NCBI RefSeq assembly: GCF_046250175.1 | Contig: NZ_CP176468.1 | From: Psychromonas sp030397575 | GTDB lineage: Bacteria; Pseudomonadota; Gammaproteobacteria; Enterobacterales; Psychromonadaceae | Direction: 5' to 3' (one strand) | DNA: 64,000 bases | In this document: one piece after another, positions 35,229 to 44,094 of the stretch | Layout of the letters: every line of letters starts with the position of its first letter | Position numbering within the stretch: position 1 is the stretch's first letter | Notes under the pieces: model-generated | Told to the model about the DNA's origin: nothing | Database searches by the model: none | Seen by the model: the letters and a program-made list of their open reading frames with translations, nothing else | Translations under genes and position numbers: made by a program

Positions 35229-36164
35229 ATGACCGACACCATTACCAGCGCCTTTCCAAAAGCGATTTTTTTAATGGGGCCAACTGCCTCAGGTAAAACA
35301 GATTTAGCGATCAAACTGGCTCAACAATGTCGCTGTGAAATCATTAGTGTGGATTCTGCACTTATTTATAAACAGATGGATATTGGTACAGCCAAACCAA
35401 GTGCAGAAGAGCAAGCTTTAGCTCCTCACATGTTAGTTGATATTATTGACCCTACAGAGAGTTATTCCGCGGGCAATTTTCGTGATGATGCATTGCATTT
35501 AATGAATGAGATTGTTGCTAGAGGTAATACGCCTTTATTAGTAGGCGGTACCATGTTGTATTATAAGGCCTTAGTAGAAGGTTTATCACCTTTACCGAGC
35601 GCAGATCCAATAGTACGGGCAGCAATAGAAAAGCAAGTTAATGAAAGCAGTTGGCAAGCACTACACGAAGAGCTTCAACAGATAGATCCCGTTTCTGCGA
35701 AGCGTATTCATGTTAACGACCCACAACGATTGGCTCGTGCCATTGAAGTGTACCGTATTACAGGTAAAAGCATGACGGAGCTGACCGAAGTAAAAAGTGA
35801 TCCAATCCCGTTTGATGTACAACAATTTGCGATAGCGCCATCTGAAAAAGCAGTGTTACATGAACGTATAGAGCGTCGTTTTGATCTGATGTTAGCTGGT
35901 GGTTTTGAGGAAGAGGTCAGAGCCTTGTATGAACGTGGCGACCTACATTTAGATTTACCTTCCATGCGCTGTGTTGGCTATCGTCAAATGTGGGAATATA
36001 TAGAAGGAAAAATGGATTATGAAGAGATGCGTTTCCGAGGTGTCGTTGCGACTCGCCAACTAGCTAAACGACAAATGACCTGGTTAAGAGGTTGGAAACA
36101 AAATATCCATTGGTTAGAAAGTGCCGATCTAGATAACTTTGAAAAAATTAAAGGTGTTTTATAA
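35229..36164 (+). CDS. miaA: tRNA dimethylallyltransferase MiaA
   Basis: MiaA transfers a dimethylallyl group from DMAPP to N6 of A37 in tRNAs reading U-starting codons (i6A). The 311 residues match the E. coli enzyme (316). The P-loop GPTASGKTDLA is at about 17-27. Next come the substrate motif SVDSALIYKQMDIGTAKP, the catalytic-region GNFRDDA and GGTMLYYKAL, and DPQRLARAIEVYRITGK. ATG 35229 directly follows the mutL stop, indicating coupled translation. In E. coli a promoter for hfq lies inside miaA, and that may hold here. Confidence 0.97.
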   Translation: MTDTITSAFPKAIFLMGPTASGKTDLAIKLAQQCRCEIISVDSALIYKQMDIGTAKPSAEEQALAPHMLVDIIDPTESYSAGNFRDDALHLMNEIVARGNTPLLVGGTMLYYKALVEGLSPLPSADPIVRAAIEKQVNESSWQALHEELQQIDPVSAKRIHVNDPQRLARAIEVYRITGKSMTELTEVKSDPIPFDVQQFAIAPSEKAVLHERIERRFDLMLAGGFEEEVRALYERGDLHLDLPSMRCVGYRQMWEYIEGKMDYEEMRFRGVVATRQLAKRQMTWLRGWKQNIHWLESADLDNFEKIKGVL

Positions 36165-36318
36165 GCGTCCAAATCTAGTGCAAATCGTTAGTTATTTAAA
36201 TTACAAGAGGATAGAAGGAGGTACGGATCAAAATTTTACGTTTTCAGTCGGTTTTTTTCTATTCCTTAGTTATACTTATATTTGATTATAATAATAAAGA
36301 ACACTTAAGGAATCGCTA

Positions 36319-36546
36319 ATGGCAAAAGGACAATCACTTCAGGATCCTTTCCTAAATACCTTGCGTAAAGAACGAATCCCTGTCGCAATTTATTTAGTAA
36401 ATGGAATAAAGCTACAAGGGCAAATAGAGTCCTTTGATCAATTTGTCATTTTATTAAAAAATACTGTTAGTCAAATGGTATATAAACATGCAATTTCTAC
36501 TGTAGTACCTAGTAGAGCATTACCAAGTATCACTCACGAAGAATAG
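36319..36546 (+). CDS. hfq: RNA chaperone Hfq (short form)
   Basis: Hfq is a hexameric Sm-like ring that pairs small RNAs with mRNAs. The core is well conserved: QSLQDPFLNTLRKERIPVAI (about 5-24, proximal-face Q8), the Sm1 motif YLVNGIKLQGQIESFD, and the Sm2 motif YKHAIST (about 55-61, with the conserved YKHAIS). The protein ends only about ten residues after the core, at 75 residues, against 102 in E. coli and about 87 in Vibrio. The C-terminal tail is therefore almost absent. The frame is clean and the stop is followed by a strong terminator, so this is not a truncation artefact. AAGGA lies upstream of the ATG. Confidence 0.97.
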   Translation: MAKGQSLQDPFLNTLRKERIPVAIYLVNGIKLQGQIESFDQFVILLKNTVSQMVYKHAISTVVPSRALPSITHEE

Positions 36547-36586
36547 TGTACTTATTTAATGAAATGGGAATTATCCTATTATAAAT

Positions 36587-36618
36587 AAAATGGCTTGCTT
36601 AATGCAGGCCATTTTTTT
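36587..36618 (+). terminator. Intrinsic terminator after hfq
   Basis: AAAATGGCTTGC pairs with GCAGGCCATTTT (one U-G pair, five-base loop) and ends in T7. It separates hfq from hflX, which are usually co-transcribed to some degree. Confidence 0.9.
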
Positions 36619-36755
36619 ATTTAATAGTGGTCTCTTTTCTAATCTATACAGTATATTCATCTGACAGCTGTGATAGGATTAAATTTGATGTTTAGTCTTG
36701 AAATCTCGTCATTAAGCACCACCTATTATCTTTACTTATTATATTGGAGAATTAT

Positions 36756-38087
36756 TTGTTTGATCGTTATGAAGCCGGTGAACAGGCTGTTTTAGTTCAT
36801 GTCTCTTTTACAGATGAAAATAATAAAGAAGATATTGATGAACTAAAGTTGTTAGTTAGCTCTGCCGGTGTTACACCTGTTGCCACAGTAACAGGTCCTC
36901 GTAAGTCACCTCACGCACGTTTTTTTGTTGGTACAGGTAAAGCGCAAGAAATTGCAGATACCGTTCATACCATGGGCGCTGATATTGTTATCTTCAATCA
37001 TGCATTATCACCTGCACAATTGCGTAATATGGAGCAAAAGTGTGAGTGTTTAGTGTTAGATAGAACTGCATTAATTCTGGATATTTTTGCACAACGCGCA
37101 CGCACCTATGAAGGTAAATTACAAGTTGAGCTTGCACAACTTCATTATATGTCGAGCCGGTTAGTACGTGGTTGGAGTCACCTTGATAAACAAAAAGGTG
37201 GTGTTGGTATGCGTGGTCCTGGTGAAACTCAGTTAGAAACTGATAGACGTTTATTAAGCGCTCGTATCACAACGATTAAATCAAGGTTAAACAAGGTATC
37301 GAAACAACGTGAGCAGGGCCGTAGAGCTCGTCTTCGTAATGAAGTGCCAACGGTTTCGCTGGTGGGTTACACCAATGCCGGAAAATCGACTTTGTTTAAT
37401 CAAATTACCGAAGCAAAAGTGTATGCTGCTGACCAACTATTTGCGACCTTAGACCCAACATTACGCAAAATTTCAGTAGATGATGTAGGTACTTGTATTT
37501 TAGCTGATACAGTAGGCTTTATCCGCCACTTACCACATGATTTAGTGGCAGCTTTTAAGGCGACCTTACAAGAAACACGTGAAGCAACTCTGTTGTTACA
37601 TGTAGTGGATTGCTCTGATGAAAACTACTTGGCCAATGTTGAAGCTGTAGAAGAAGTGTTAGCAGAAATTGATGCTAGTGAAGTGCCTCATTTAATGGTG
37701 ATGAATAAAATTGATGCGCTAGAAGAAGCGGAACCAAGAATAGACTATGATGATTTAGGTGTGCCAACTCGCGTTTGGTTATCAGCACAGCAAAATATTG
37801 GTGTAGATCTATTGTTTAATGCTTTAAGCAGTTTATTATCGGGTAAGATTCGTTCATTACAATTATCAATACCACCTGCTCAAGGCAAGTTGCGTGCTCT
37901 ATTTTATCAATTAGAGTGTATTGAAAATGAAAGCTATGCAGAAAATGGTAATTGTGTAATCGATATTCGTTTGAATAACACCGATTGGCAACGTTTAATA
38001 AAGCAAGAAGGTGACTACATAGAGCAATTTGTAGTGGATAATAATTATCAAACAGTGGCAGAGTTAGAGAAAGAAGATTGGACCTAA
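36756..38087 (+). CDS. hflX: Ribosome-associated GTPase HflX
   Basis: HflX is a GTPase that splits stalled or heat-damaged 70S ribosomes. The most likely start is TTG 36756, where the protein reads (M)FDRYEAGEQAVLVHV exactly as E. coli HflX begins, with GGAG six bases upstream. An earlier TTG (36744) is the alternative. The product is 443 residues. The N-terminal nucleotide-binding domain (about 1-160) includes RKSPHARFFVGTGK; a coiled-coil linker contains GPGETQLETDRR; the G domain has G1 GYTNAGKST, G3 DTVGF and G4 NKID. It precedes hflKC but is 138 bases upstream of hflK. Confidence 0.96.
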   Translation: MFDRYEAGEQAVLVHVSFTDENNKEDIDELKLLVSSAGVTPVATVTGPRKSPHARFFVGTGKAQEIADTVHTMGADIVIFNHALSPAQLRNMEQKCECLVLDRTALILDIFAQRARTYEGKLQVELAQLHYMSSRLVRGWSHLDKQKGGVGMRGPGETQLETDRRLLSARITTIKSRLNKVSKQREQGRRARLRNEVPTVSLVGYTNAGKSTLFNQITEAKVYAADQLFATLDPTLRKISVDDVGTCILADTVGFIRHLPHDLVAAFKATLQETREATLLLHVVDCSDENYLANVEAVEEVLAEIDASEVPHLMVMNKIDALEEAEPRIDYDDLGVPTRVWLSAQQNIGVDLLFNALSSLLSGKIRSLQLSIPPAQGKLRALFYQLECIENESYAENGNCVIDIRLNNTDWQRLIKQEGDYIEQFVVDNNYQTVAELEKEDWT

Positions 38088-38225
38088 TATGTCATTAAGC
38101 GCTTTATTATTAGACTGAACATTGTTACATTGCAGTAATAGTTTAAGTGTTTGGTAAATTCTTTTAAATGATTCATTATTAAACAGATTTTATTAATTCA
38201 ATTTATGAGTAAATCAGGAGCTAAC

Positions 38226-39410
38226 ATGGCTTGGAATGAACCGGGTAAAGATGATAAAAAAGATCAAGACCCGTGGAACAAAAACGATAAAAAGAATGAG
38301 CAGGGACCTCCTGACTTAGACGTTGTTTTTCAAAAGATATCTGGATTTTTAGGTGGCTTATTTGGAAAGAAATCTACACAAGGTCCTTCTAGTGGCAACA
38401 GTGGTAATGGCGGTAAGGTTGTTGCTATTGCCATACTAAGTATCATCGCTATTGTTTGGTTCGCCAGTGGTTGGTATACCATTAAAGAATCTGACCGTGG
38501 TGTTGTACTGCGTTTTGGTGCTTATCATTCACAGGTTGAACCTGGTTTACATTGGAATCCAAAGTTTGTTGATCAAATTATTCCAATTAACGTTGAAGCC
38601 TTCCGTACCTTACCTACATCTGGTTTTATGTTGACCGAAGATGAAAATATTGTACAAGTTTCAATGGAAATTCAATACCGAATCGTTGAGCCTGAAAAAT
38701 ATCTATTCAGCGTAACTAATGCTGATAATAGTTTATTACAGGCGTTAGACAGTTCTTTACGTTTTGTTATTGGTCATTCAACTATGGATGATGCATTAAC
38801 AACAGGTCGTGAAGTGGTTCGTCAAGAAACGTGGGAGATGCTTAATAAAATTATTGAGAGCTACCACTTAGGTATCCAAATTCTAGACGTGAACTTACAA
38901 CAAACACGTCCACCTGAACAAGTTAGAGATGCCTTTGATGATGCAATTGCTGCACAAGAAGATGAAGAGCGTTTTGTACGTGAAGCTGAAGCTTATGAGC
39001 GAGAGAAAGAACCAATTGCACGTGGTCAAGTTAAACGTATCGAACAACAAGCTCGTTCATATGAAGAAGGTATTATCTTAGAAGCGCAAGGTGCAGTTGC
39101 TAAATTTAATCAATTACTACCTGAGTACCAAGCTAACCCTGAAGTCACTCGCCAACGTTTATACATTGAAACGATGGAGAAAGTATTGGGTAATGCATCT
39201 AAGGTATTAATCGATAACAAAGCAGGTGGTAACTTAACTTTCCTTCCGCTTGATAAATTGATGGATAAGTCTAACAACACAACACGTTTACCGGTTGAAA
39301 CTGAGATCGAAACACGTTCACGTGAAGATCAAAAAGCAGACCTAGATGAGCGTGCCGCAATTAATGAGAGAGCTTCGCGTAGCAGCCGTACAACGGGGAG
39401 AGACTACTAA
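38226..39410 (+). CDS. hflK: HflK, regulator of FtsH protease
   Basis: HflK and HflC form a large membrane-anchored cage around FtsH and restrain its proteolysis of membrane proteins. The start is ATG 38226 (MAWNEPGKDDK, as in E. coli), with AGGAG ahead; the seven-codon extension to 38205 is rejected. The 394-residue protein has a Gly/Asp/Lys-rich cytoplasmic head (about 1-70), one TM helix (about 73-93) and a periplasmic SPFH/band-7 domain (about 95-290), with an Arg/Glu-rich coiled coil. A long polar tail follows. The stop overlaps the hflC start (TAATG), so the two are coupled. Confidence 0.96.
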   Translation: MAWNEPGKDDKKDQDPWNKNDKKNEQGPPDLDVVFQKISGFLGGLFGKKSTQGPSSGNSGNGGKVVAIAILSIIAIVWFASGWYTIKESDRGVVLRFGAYHSQVEPGLHWNPKFVDQIIPINVEAFRTLPTSGFMLTEDENIVQVSMEIQYRIVEPEKYLFSVTNADNSLLQALDSSLRFVIGHSTMDDALTTGREVVRQETWEMLNKIIESYHLGIQILDVNLQQTRPPEQVRDAFDDAIAAQEDEERFVREAEAYEREKEPIARGQVKRIEQQARSYEEGIILEAQGAVAKFNQLLPEYQANPEVTRQRLYIETMEKVLGNASKVLIDNKAGGNLTFLPLDKLMDKSNNTTRLPVETEIETRSREDQKADLDERAAINERASRSSRTTGRDY

Positions 39411-40276
39411 TGAAAAAATTATTAATACTACCAGCAATTTTGTTTATAGCTTTCATTAGCAGCGCGTTTGTTGTTTCTGAAGGTCAAAACGGTATTGTTT
39501 TACAGTTTAGTAAAGTAAAACGTGATAGTGATAATAATCCAGTGGTTTATGCACCTGGTTTACACTTCAAAGTGCCATTTATCGATACTGTTCGTGTTAT
39601 GGATACACGTATTCAAACGCTAGATGACCAACCAGATCGCTTTGTAACATCAGAGAAAAAAGATTTAATCATTGATTCTTATGTTAAGTGGCAAATTGAT
39701 GATTTAGCGGTTTATTACTTATCAACTGGTGGTAATAAAATGCAAGCTGAAGCGTTATTGAAGCGTAAAATCAATAATGGTCTGCGTAATGAAATTGGTT
39801 CACATACGATTAAAGATATTGTCTCTGGTAAACGTGGTGAAGTGATGGAAACGGCATTGAAACGTATGGCACGTTCATCTGAGTTAGGTATTAAAGTAGT
39901 TGATGTGCGCATCAAGAAAATTAATTTACCGGATGGTGTGAGTAATAGTGTTTACAAGCGTATGCGCGCCGAGCGACAAGCTGTTGCAAGAGAGCATCGT
40001 TCAGAAGGTCAAGAAAAATCTGAAGTGATACGCGCTAATATCGACCGTAAAGTATCTATTATGCTAGCTCAAGCAAATAAAGAGTCTGCTGAGATACGTG
40101 GTCGTGGTGATGCAACATCATCTAAAATTTACTCAGAAGCCTTTGCTAAAGATGCTGAGTTTTATGCCTTCATGCGTAGTATGCAAGCTTATCAAAAAAG
40201 CTTTGCAGACAAACAAGACGTAATGGTATTAAGCCCTGACTCAGACTTCTTTAAATATATGAACAATAAGAAATAA
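39410..40276 (+). CDS. hflC: HflC, regulator of FtsH protease
   Basis: HflC is the partner of HflK in the FtsH-enclosing complex. The 288 residues comprise an N-terminal TM anchor (about 3-20), the SPFH/band-7 domain (about 22-200) and a C-terminal coiled coil with AREHRSEGQEKSEVIRANID. The protein ends in a short polar tail (FKYMNNKK). E. coli HflC is 334 residues, so this form is shorter, and the difference appears to lie in the helical region. No frameshift is visible. It is followed by a strong terminator, making it the end of the unit. Confidence 0.95.
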   Translation: MKKLLILPAILFIAFISSAFVVSEGQNGIVLQFSKVKRDSDNNPVVYAPGLHFKVPFIDTVRVMDTRIQTLDDQPDRFVTSEKKDLIIDSYVKWQIDDLAVYYLSTGGNKMQAEALLKRKINNGLRNEIGSHTIKDIVSGKRGEVMETALKRMARSSELGIKVVDVRIKKINLPDGVSNSVYKRMRAERQAVAREHRSEGQEKSEVIRANIDRKVSIMLAQANKESAEIRGRGDATSSKIYSEAFAKDAEFYAFMRSMQAYQKSFADKQDVMVLSPDSDFFKYMNNKK

Positions 40277-40318
40277 TATTCACTATTTATAGTTCGAAAT
40301 TAAATACTAAGTGATTGT

Positions 40319-40348
40319 AAAAAGGCCGATTTATCGGCCTTTTTTTTA
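40319..40348 (+). terminator. Intrinsic terminator after hflC
   Basis: AAAAAGGCCGAT pairs with ATCGGCCTTTTT around a TT centre, then T-run. Confidence 0.93.
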
Positions 40349-40386
40349 TTTTAAATTATATATGTCGCGATAAACTCACAAAGATA

Positions 40387-40416
40387 TTGATCCAACTGTT
40401 TAAACTTTGCTAAAAT
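40387..40416 (+). promoter_or_regulatory. purA: Predicted sigma-70 promoter of purA
   Basis: TTGATC (40387-40392), an 18-base spacer and TAAAAT (40411-40416) precede purA. The expected transcript leader is about 25 bases. I did not see a clear PurR operator. Confidence 0.6.
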
Positions 40417-40449
40417 CCCCGCTCAATTCGCTAGAGATATGTGATTCTG

Positions 40450-41766
40450 ATGGGAAAAAATGTAGTAATTCTTGGCACTCAATGGGGTGATGAAGGTAAA
40501 GGGAAAGTAGTTGATCTACTTACAGACAAAGCGCAATGGGTTGTACGCTATCAAGGCGGCCACAATGCGGGTCATACACTAGTAATCGATGGAGAGAAAA
40601 CAGTACTTCATCTGATTCCATCAGGCATACTGCGTGAAAACGTAAAATGTGTCATCGGTAATGGTGTGGTATTAGCACCTGATGCATTGTTCAATGAAAT
40701 GAACATGCTTATTGAGCGAGGCATTCCAGCCAAAGAGCGTCTTTCAATTAGTGAAGGTTGTCCTCTAATTCTTCCTTACCATGTAGCATTAGACGTTGCG
40801 CGCGAAAAAGCACGTGGCAATAAAGCTATTGGTACAACTGGTCGTGGTATCGGTCCAGCTTATGAAGATAAGGTTGCACGTCGTGGTTTGCGTGTAGATG
40901 ACTTATTTAATATGGAGAAGTTTGCCGTTAAACTTAAAGAAGTAATGGAGTTCCATAACTTCCAATTAGTTAACTACTATAAAACTGACCCAGTAAGTTA
41001 CGAAGATGTATTAGCACAAATGATTGAAATGGCTCCGCTATTAATTAGCATGGTTATTGATGTGACAGATGAGCTTGATAAAGCACGTCTACGTGGTGAT
41101 CTTATCTTGTTTGAAGGTGCACAAGGTACGTTATTGGATATTGACCACGGTACATACCCATACGTAACATCATCAAACACAACCGCTGGTGGCGTTGCTA
41201 CTGGTAGTGGTTTTGGTCCTACACATCTTGATTACGTACTAGGTATCGTGAAAGCTTACACAACACGTGTTGGTTCGGGTCCTTTCCCGACTGAGCTTTA
41301 CGACGGGGTTAAACACTTAGACCCTGCTGGTCACCATATGGGCACAGTCGGCCATGAATTTGGTGCTACAACAGGTCGTTTACGTCGTACAGGTTGGTTT
41401 GATGCAGTTGCGATTAAACGTGCAGTACAGTTAAACAGTATTACTGGTTTTTGTTTAACTAAGCTTGATGTATTAGATGGGTTAGAAGAAATTAAGATCT
41501 GTACTGGTTACACTATGCCTGACGGTAAAGTTGTTGATGTACCACCTATGTGTGCGGATGGTTATGAGCAGGCTGTTCCTGTTTATGAATCAATGCCTGG
41601 TTGGTCTGAAGTATCATTTGGTGTTACTACTTATGATGCACTGCCTGCTAATGCAAAAGCTTACATTAAACGTCTAGAAGAGTTGACTGGGATCCCTATG
41701 GATCTAATATCAACTGGTCCAGATCGTAACGAAACAATTATCCGCGTTAATCCATTTAGCGAATAG
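40450..41766 (+). CDS. purA: Adenylosuccinate synthetase
   Basis: PurA joins IMP and aspartate using GTP, the first committed step to AMP; purB at the window start acts next. From ATG 40450 (MGKNVVILGTQWGDEGKGK) it has 438 residues. The P-loop GDEGKGK holds the catalytic Asp. Other motifs: GGHNAGHT with the general-acid His, the IMP-contact TTGRGIGPAYEDK, TLLDIDHGTYPYVTSSNTTAGG and the C-terminal STGPDRNETI that binds guanine. An in-frame GTG three codons upstream is unlikely. Its own promoter and the terminator after hflC make it a separate unit. Confidence 0.98.
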   Translation: MGKNVVILGTQWGDEGKGKVVDLLTDKAQWVVRYQGGHNAGHTLVIDGEKTVLHLIPSGILRENVKCVIGNGVVLAPDALFNEMNMLIERGIPAKERLSISEGCPLILPYHVALDVAREKARGNKAIGTTGRGIGPAYEDKVARRGLRVDDLFNMEKFAVKLKEVMEFHNFQLVNYYKTDPVSYEDVLAQMIEMAPLLISMVIDVTDELDKARLRGDLILFEGAQGTLLDIDHGTYPYVTSSNTTAGGVATGSGFGPTHLDYVLGIVKAYTTRVGSGPFPTELYDGVKHLDPAGHHMGTVGHEFGATTGRLRRTGWFDAVAIKRAVQLNSITGFCLTKLDVLDGLEEIKICTGYTMPDGKVVDVPPMCADGYEQAVPVYESMPGWSEVSFGVTTYDALPANAKAYIKRLEELTGIPMDLISTGPDRNETIIRVNPFSE

Positions 41767-41988
41767 TATTAATCACATTGAATAATTGATTTAAATTTTG
41801 CGCCTGAGAAATGACTTAGTTCAAGACGTAATTTAAGTCTTTAGACGATTAACTTGGTTAATTGTCTGTTGGAGAATTAACGACAAGATGTTAATTCTCT
41901 AATAGTTGCCCTATTTACGAAAATTACAACGAAGAAATAAGTTATTTTAACAAGTAAAATAGATCAGTTAATTAGTGTGGTTGGTATA
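41767..41988 (+). repeat. Palindromic MITE-like repeat, copy A (with insert)
   Basis: This copy matches the 45.8-kb copy B over both ends. The right part, ATAAGTTATTTTAACAAGTA and the following AAAATAGATCAGTTAATTAG, is identical between the copies. A block of about 65 bases absent from B lies at about 41835-41901 and is made of two small hairpins (41843-41867, and GAGAATTAAC/GTTAATTCTC 41872-41899). The copy abuts the purA stop codon. Confidence 0.75.
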
Positions 41989-42003
41989 GGTATAATTGTG
42001 TTA

Positions 42004-42045
42004 AAAAAGGCCCGCGTTATTTTTGAAAATAGCGCGGGCCTTTTT
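42004..42045. terminator. Strong bidirectional terminator between purA and ispB
   Basis: A stem of about 20 bp, containing GGCCCGCG, has a TGAA loop, one G-U pair and A/T tails on both sides. Confidence 0.93.
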
Positions 42046-42118
42046 GATCTTGCAAGATATTAAATAGTTAGTCAGTTTAACTAGGTAAAAGCCTCGATAA
42101 GCTCGTCAAAAATAGACA

Positions 42119-42151
42119 TAAAAAAGGGACAATACGTAGATATTGTCCCTT
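42119..42151 (-). terminator. Intrinsic terminator of ispB
   Basis: AAGGGACAATA pairs with TATTGTCCCTT (six-base loop). On the minus strand it is followed by TTTTTATG. Confidence 0.9.
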
Positions 42152-42222
42152 CTATTATTCGTGTTGTCGTTGATTGTGTTACTACTATTAAACCTAATGA
42201 GTAGTGCTATTAACTATAATGG

Positions 42223-43194
42223 TTAGCTTTTTCGGTTAGCTGCAATATGCGCAAGACTGATCAGTGCTTGCTTGTAATCACTGTCAGGTAGTATTGCAAT
42301 AGCATTAATGGCTTTGTCGGCTTCTTCCATCGCACGTGCTTTTGTATATTCTAGAGCTTTGGTTTCGTTTAAAGCTTGCATGATAGTCTCAAAATTTTCG
42401 ATCCCATTGCCTTTTTCAATCGCTTCTCGGATCAAGCTAGTTTGTGCTTCGTTACCATGCTGCATTGCATATAGTAGGGGAAGAGTTGGTTTGCCTTCTG
42501 CAAGATCATCTCCGGTGTTTTTACCCATTTCTTTAGCGTTAGATGCATAATCCATGACGTCGTCTGTCAGTTGGAATGCAGTACCTAGATATTTACCGTA
42601 ATCCAATAGAGCATTTTCAATATCTGTCGATTGCTCACCTAGTACTGCAACTAACTGTGTCGCAGCTTCAAATAGTTTGGCTGTTTTGAAGTAGATAACG
42701 TCCATATACACTTTTTCAGTCGTATCTGGATTATTACAATTCATTAATTGTAATACTTCACCTTCAGCAATGACGTTGGTCGCACTAGCTAGTACTTTCA
42801 TTACTTTAAGGTTTTCTAGCTCGGTCATCATTTCAAAAGAACGGCTATAAAGAAAATCACCTACTAATACACTAGCAGCATTACCAAATAGGGCGTTTGC
42901 GGTTTTCTCACCGCGCCGCAATTCTGACTCATCAACAACATCATCATGTAATAACGTGGCCGTATGAATAAACTCAATGATAGCAGCCAATTTTGTTGTT
43001 TCTGGAGAATGTACTTCTAAGGCTTGTGCAGCTAGTACTGTGATCAAAGGGCGAATGCGTTTACCACCACTATTGATGATGTAAAAACCAAGTTGATTAA
43101 TTAATGCAACATCAGAGCTCAATTGCTCAGTAATCAATTGATTAACTTGAGTCATGTCTGTAGAAGAAAGCTGCTGAATTTGTTTAATATCCAT
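42223..43194 (-). CDS. ispB: Octaprenyl diphosphate synthase
   Basis: IspB is a trans-polyprenyl synthase that builds the C40 side chain of ubiquinone and menaquinone from FPP and IPP. The 323 residues match the family. The first aspartate-rich motif is LLHDDVVDESELRRG (about 82-96) and the second is FQLTDDVMDYAS (about 207-218). GGKRIRP near the N-terminus binds IPP, and ALFGNAASVLVGDFLYSRSF is conserved. Chain length is assumed from the ortholog. It is divergent from rplU, as in E. coli, and ends in a terminator. Confidence 0.95.
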   Translation of the reverse strand: MDIKQIQQLSSTDMTQVNQLITEQLSSDVALINQLGFYIINSGGKRIRPLITVLAAQALEVHSPETTKLAAIIEFIHTATLLHDDVVDESELRRGEKTANALFGNAASVLVGDFLYSRSFEMMTELENLKVMKVLASATNVIAEGEVLQLMNCNNPDTTEKVYMDVIYFKTAKLFEAATQLVAVLGEQSTDIENALLDYGKYLGTAFQLTDDVMDYASNAKEMGKNTGDDLAEGKPTLPLLYAMQHGNEAQTSLIREAIEKGNGIENFETIMQALNETKALEYTKARAMEEADKAINAIAILPDSDYKQALISLAHIAANRKS

Positions 43195-43652
43195 GCCAAA
43201 AAAGTCCCATTGGAAATAGTGGGTGTATTATTCCCGTTTCTTCAGCATATCTCAACTCCATAGGGGTATTTACAGAGCCTTAATCATCATTTAATAATCA
43301 ACTATGAAGTTAAGCCGATTTTAGTTGATTATTACGATTTTATTTTGCTTCTTTTTAATACTTTTTTTGTTGTTTTTTAGGTAAATTGTGAATTATAAAG
43401 TTTATCTATTTAACATTTGAAGTTGTTTTAGTGGTTAACATGACCATTTACTGAGTGAGTGGCGGTAGTTTTCCTGCTTTTAGAGGGGCTTTTATTTGTT
43501 ATAATGAGCCTTGAAGATTTATCGAAATATTAGCAGTGTATTTTATTTGCGTCATATCGAGAATAATTACAGCTGATTTTTAGCCACTTTTACCGTGATT
43601 TTTACGGTGAATAAAAAACTACAATATAATTGCAATATTTTACTTAAAAGCC
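43195..43652. other. Long ispB-rplU divergent gap with an unexplained stem-loop
   Basis: No gene is visible. At 43293-43333 a 12-bp perfect inverted repeat (AATAATCAACTA/TAGTTGATTATT, 17-base spacer) is followed by a T-rich stretch to about 43380. It could end a small RNA or be an operator. The rplU promoter follows at 43654. Confidence 0.5.
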
Positions 43653-43653
43653 A

Positions 43654-43682
43654 TTGCCAAATTGACAATCTCTCTGTAGAAT
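43654..43682 (+). promoter_or_regulatory. Predicted stringent-type sigma-70 promoter of rplU-rpmA
   Basis: TTGCCA (43654-43659), a 17-base spacer and TAGAAT (43677-43682) are followed by the GC-rich discriminator CCGCGTCC, a hallmark of ppGpp/DksA-inhibited promoters. The leader to rplU would be about 77 bases. Confidence 0.7.
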
Positions 43683-43766
43683 CCGCGTCCATTGTGATTA
43701 ATTAGTGCGCTCTCGATGTTCTGTTTGAAATAAAACAACACGAGATGCCTGAACGGAGTAAGAAAC

Positions 43767-44078
43767 ATGTACGCTGTTATCCAGAGTGGTGGCAAGCAAC
43801 ACCGTGTTGCTGTTGAACAAACTCTTCGTTTGGAAAAACTTGATGTTGAAGCTGGTGCAACTGTAGAATTTGATAAAGTTCTATTAGTAGCAAGTGCTGA
43901 AGACGTTAAAGTTGGTGTTCCATACGTTGAAGGTAGTAAAGTTACTGCAGAAGTAGTAACTCACGGTCGTGGTAAAAAAGTTAAAATCGTTAAGTTCCGC
44001 CGTCGTAAACATTCTCGTAAGCAAGCTGGTCACCGCCAGTGGTTTACTGAAATTAAAATTACTGCGATTAACGCTTAA
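43767..44078 (+). CDS. rplU: 50S ribosomal protein L21
   Basis: L21 binds 23S rRNA and is needed for L20 placement during 50S assembly. The 103 residues are the standard length. The sequence starts MYAVIQSGGKQHRVA, continues through a small beta-barrel and ends with the basic KIVKFRRRKHSRKQAGHRQ segment and EIKITAI. GGAG lies ahead of the ATG. rpmA follows 16 bases later, giving the conserved rplU-rpmA operon. Confidence 0.98.
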   Translation: MYAVIQSGGKQHRVAVEQTLRLEKLDVEAGATVEFDKVLLVASAEDVKVGVPYVEGSKVTAEVVTHGRGKKVKIVKFRRRKHSRKQAGHRQWFTEIKITAINA

Positions 44079-44094
44079 TTAGGAGTTATTAAAA

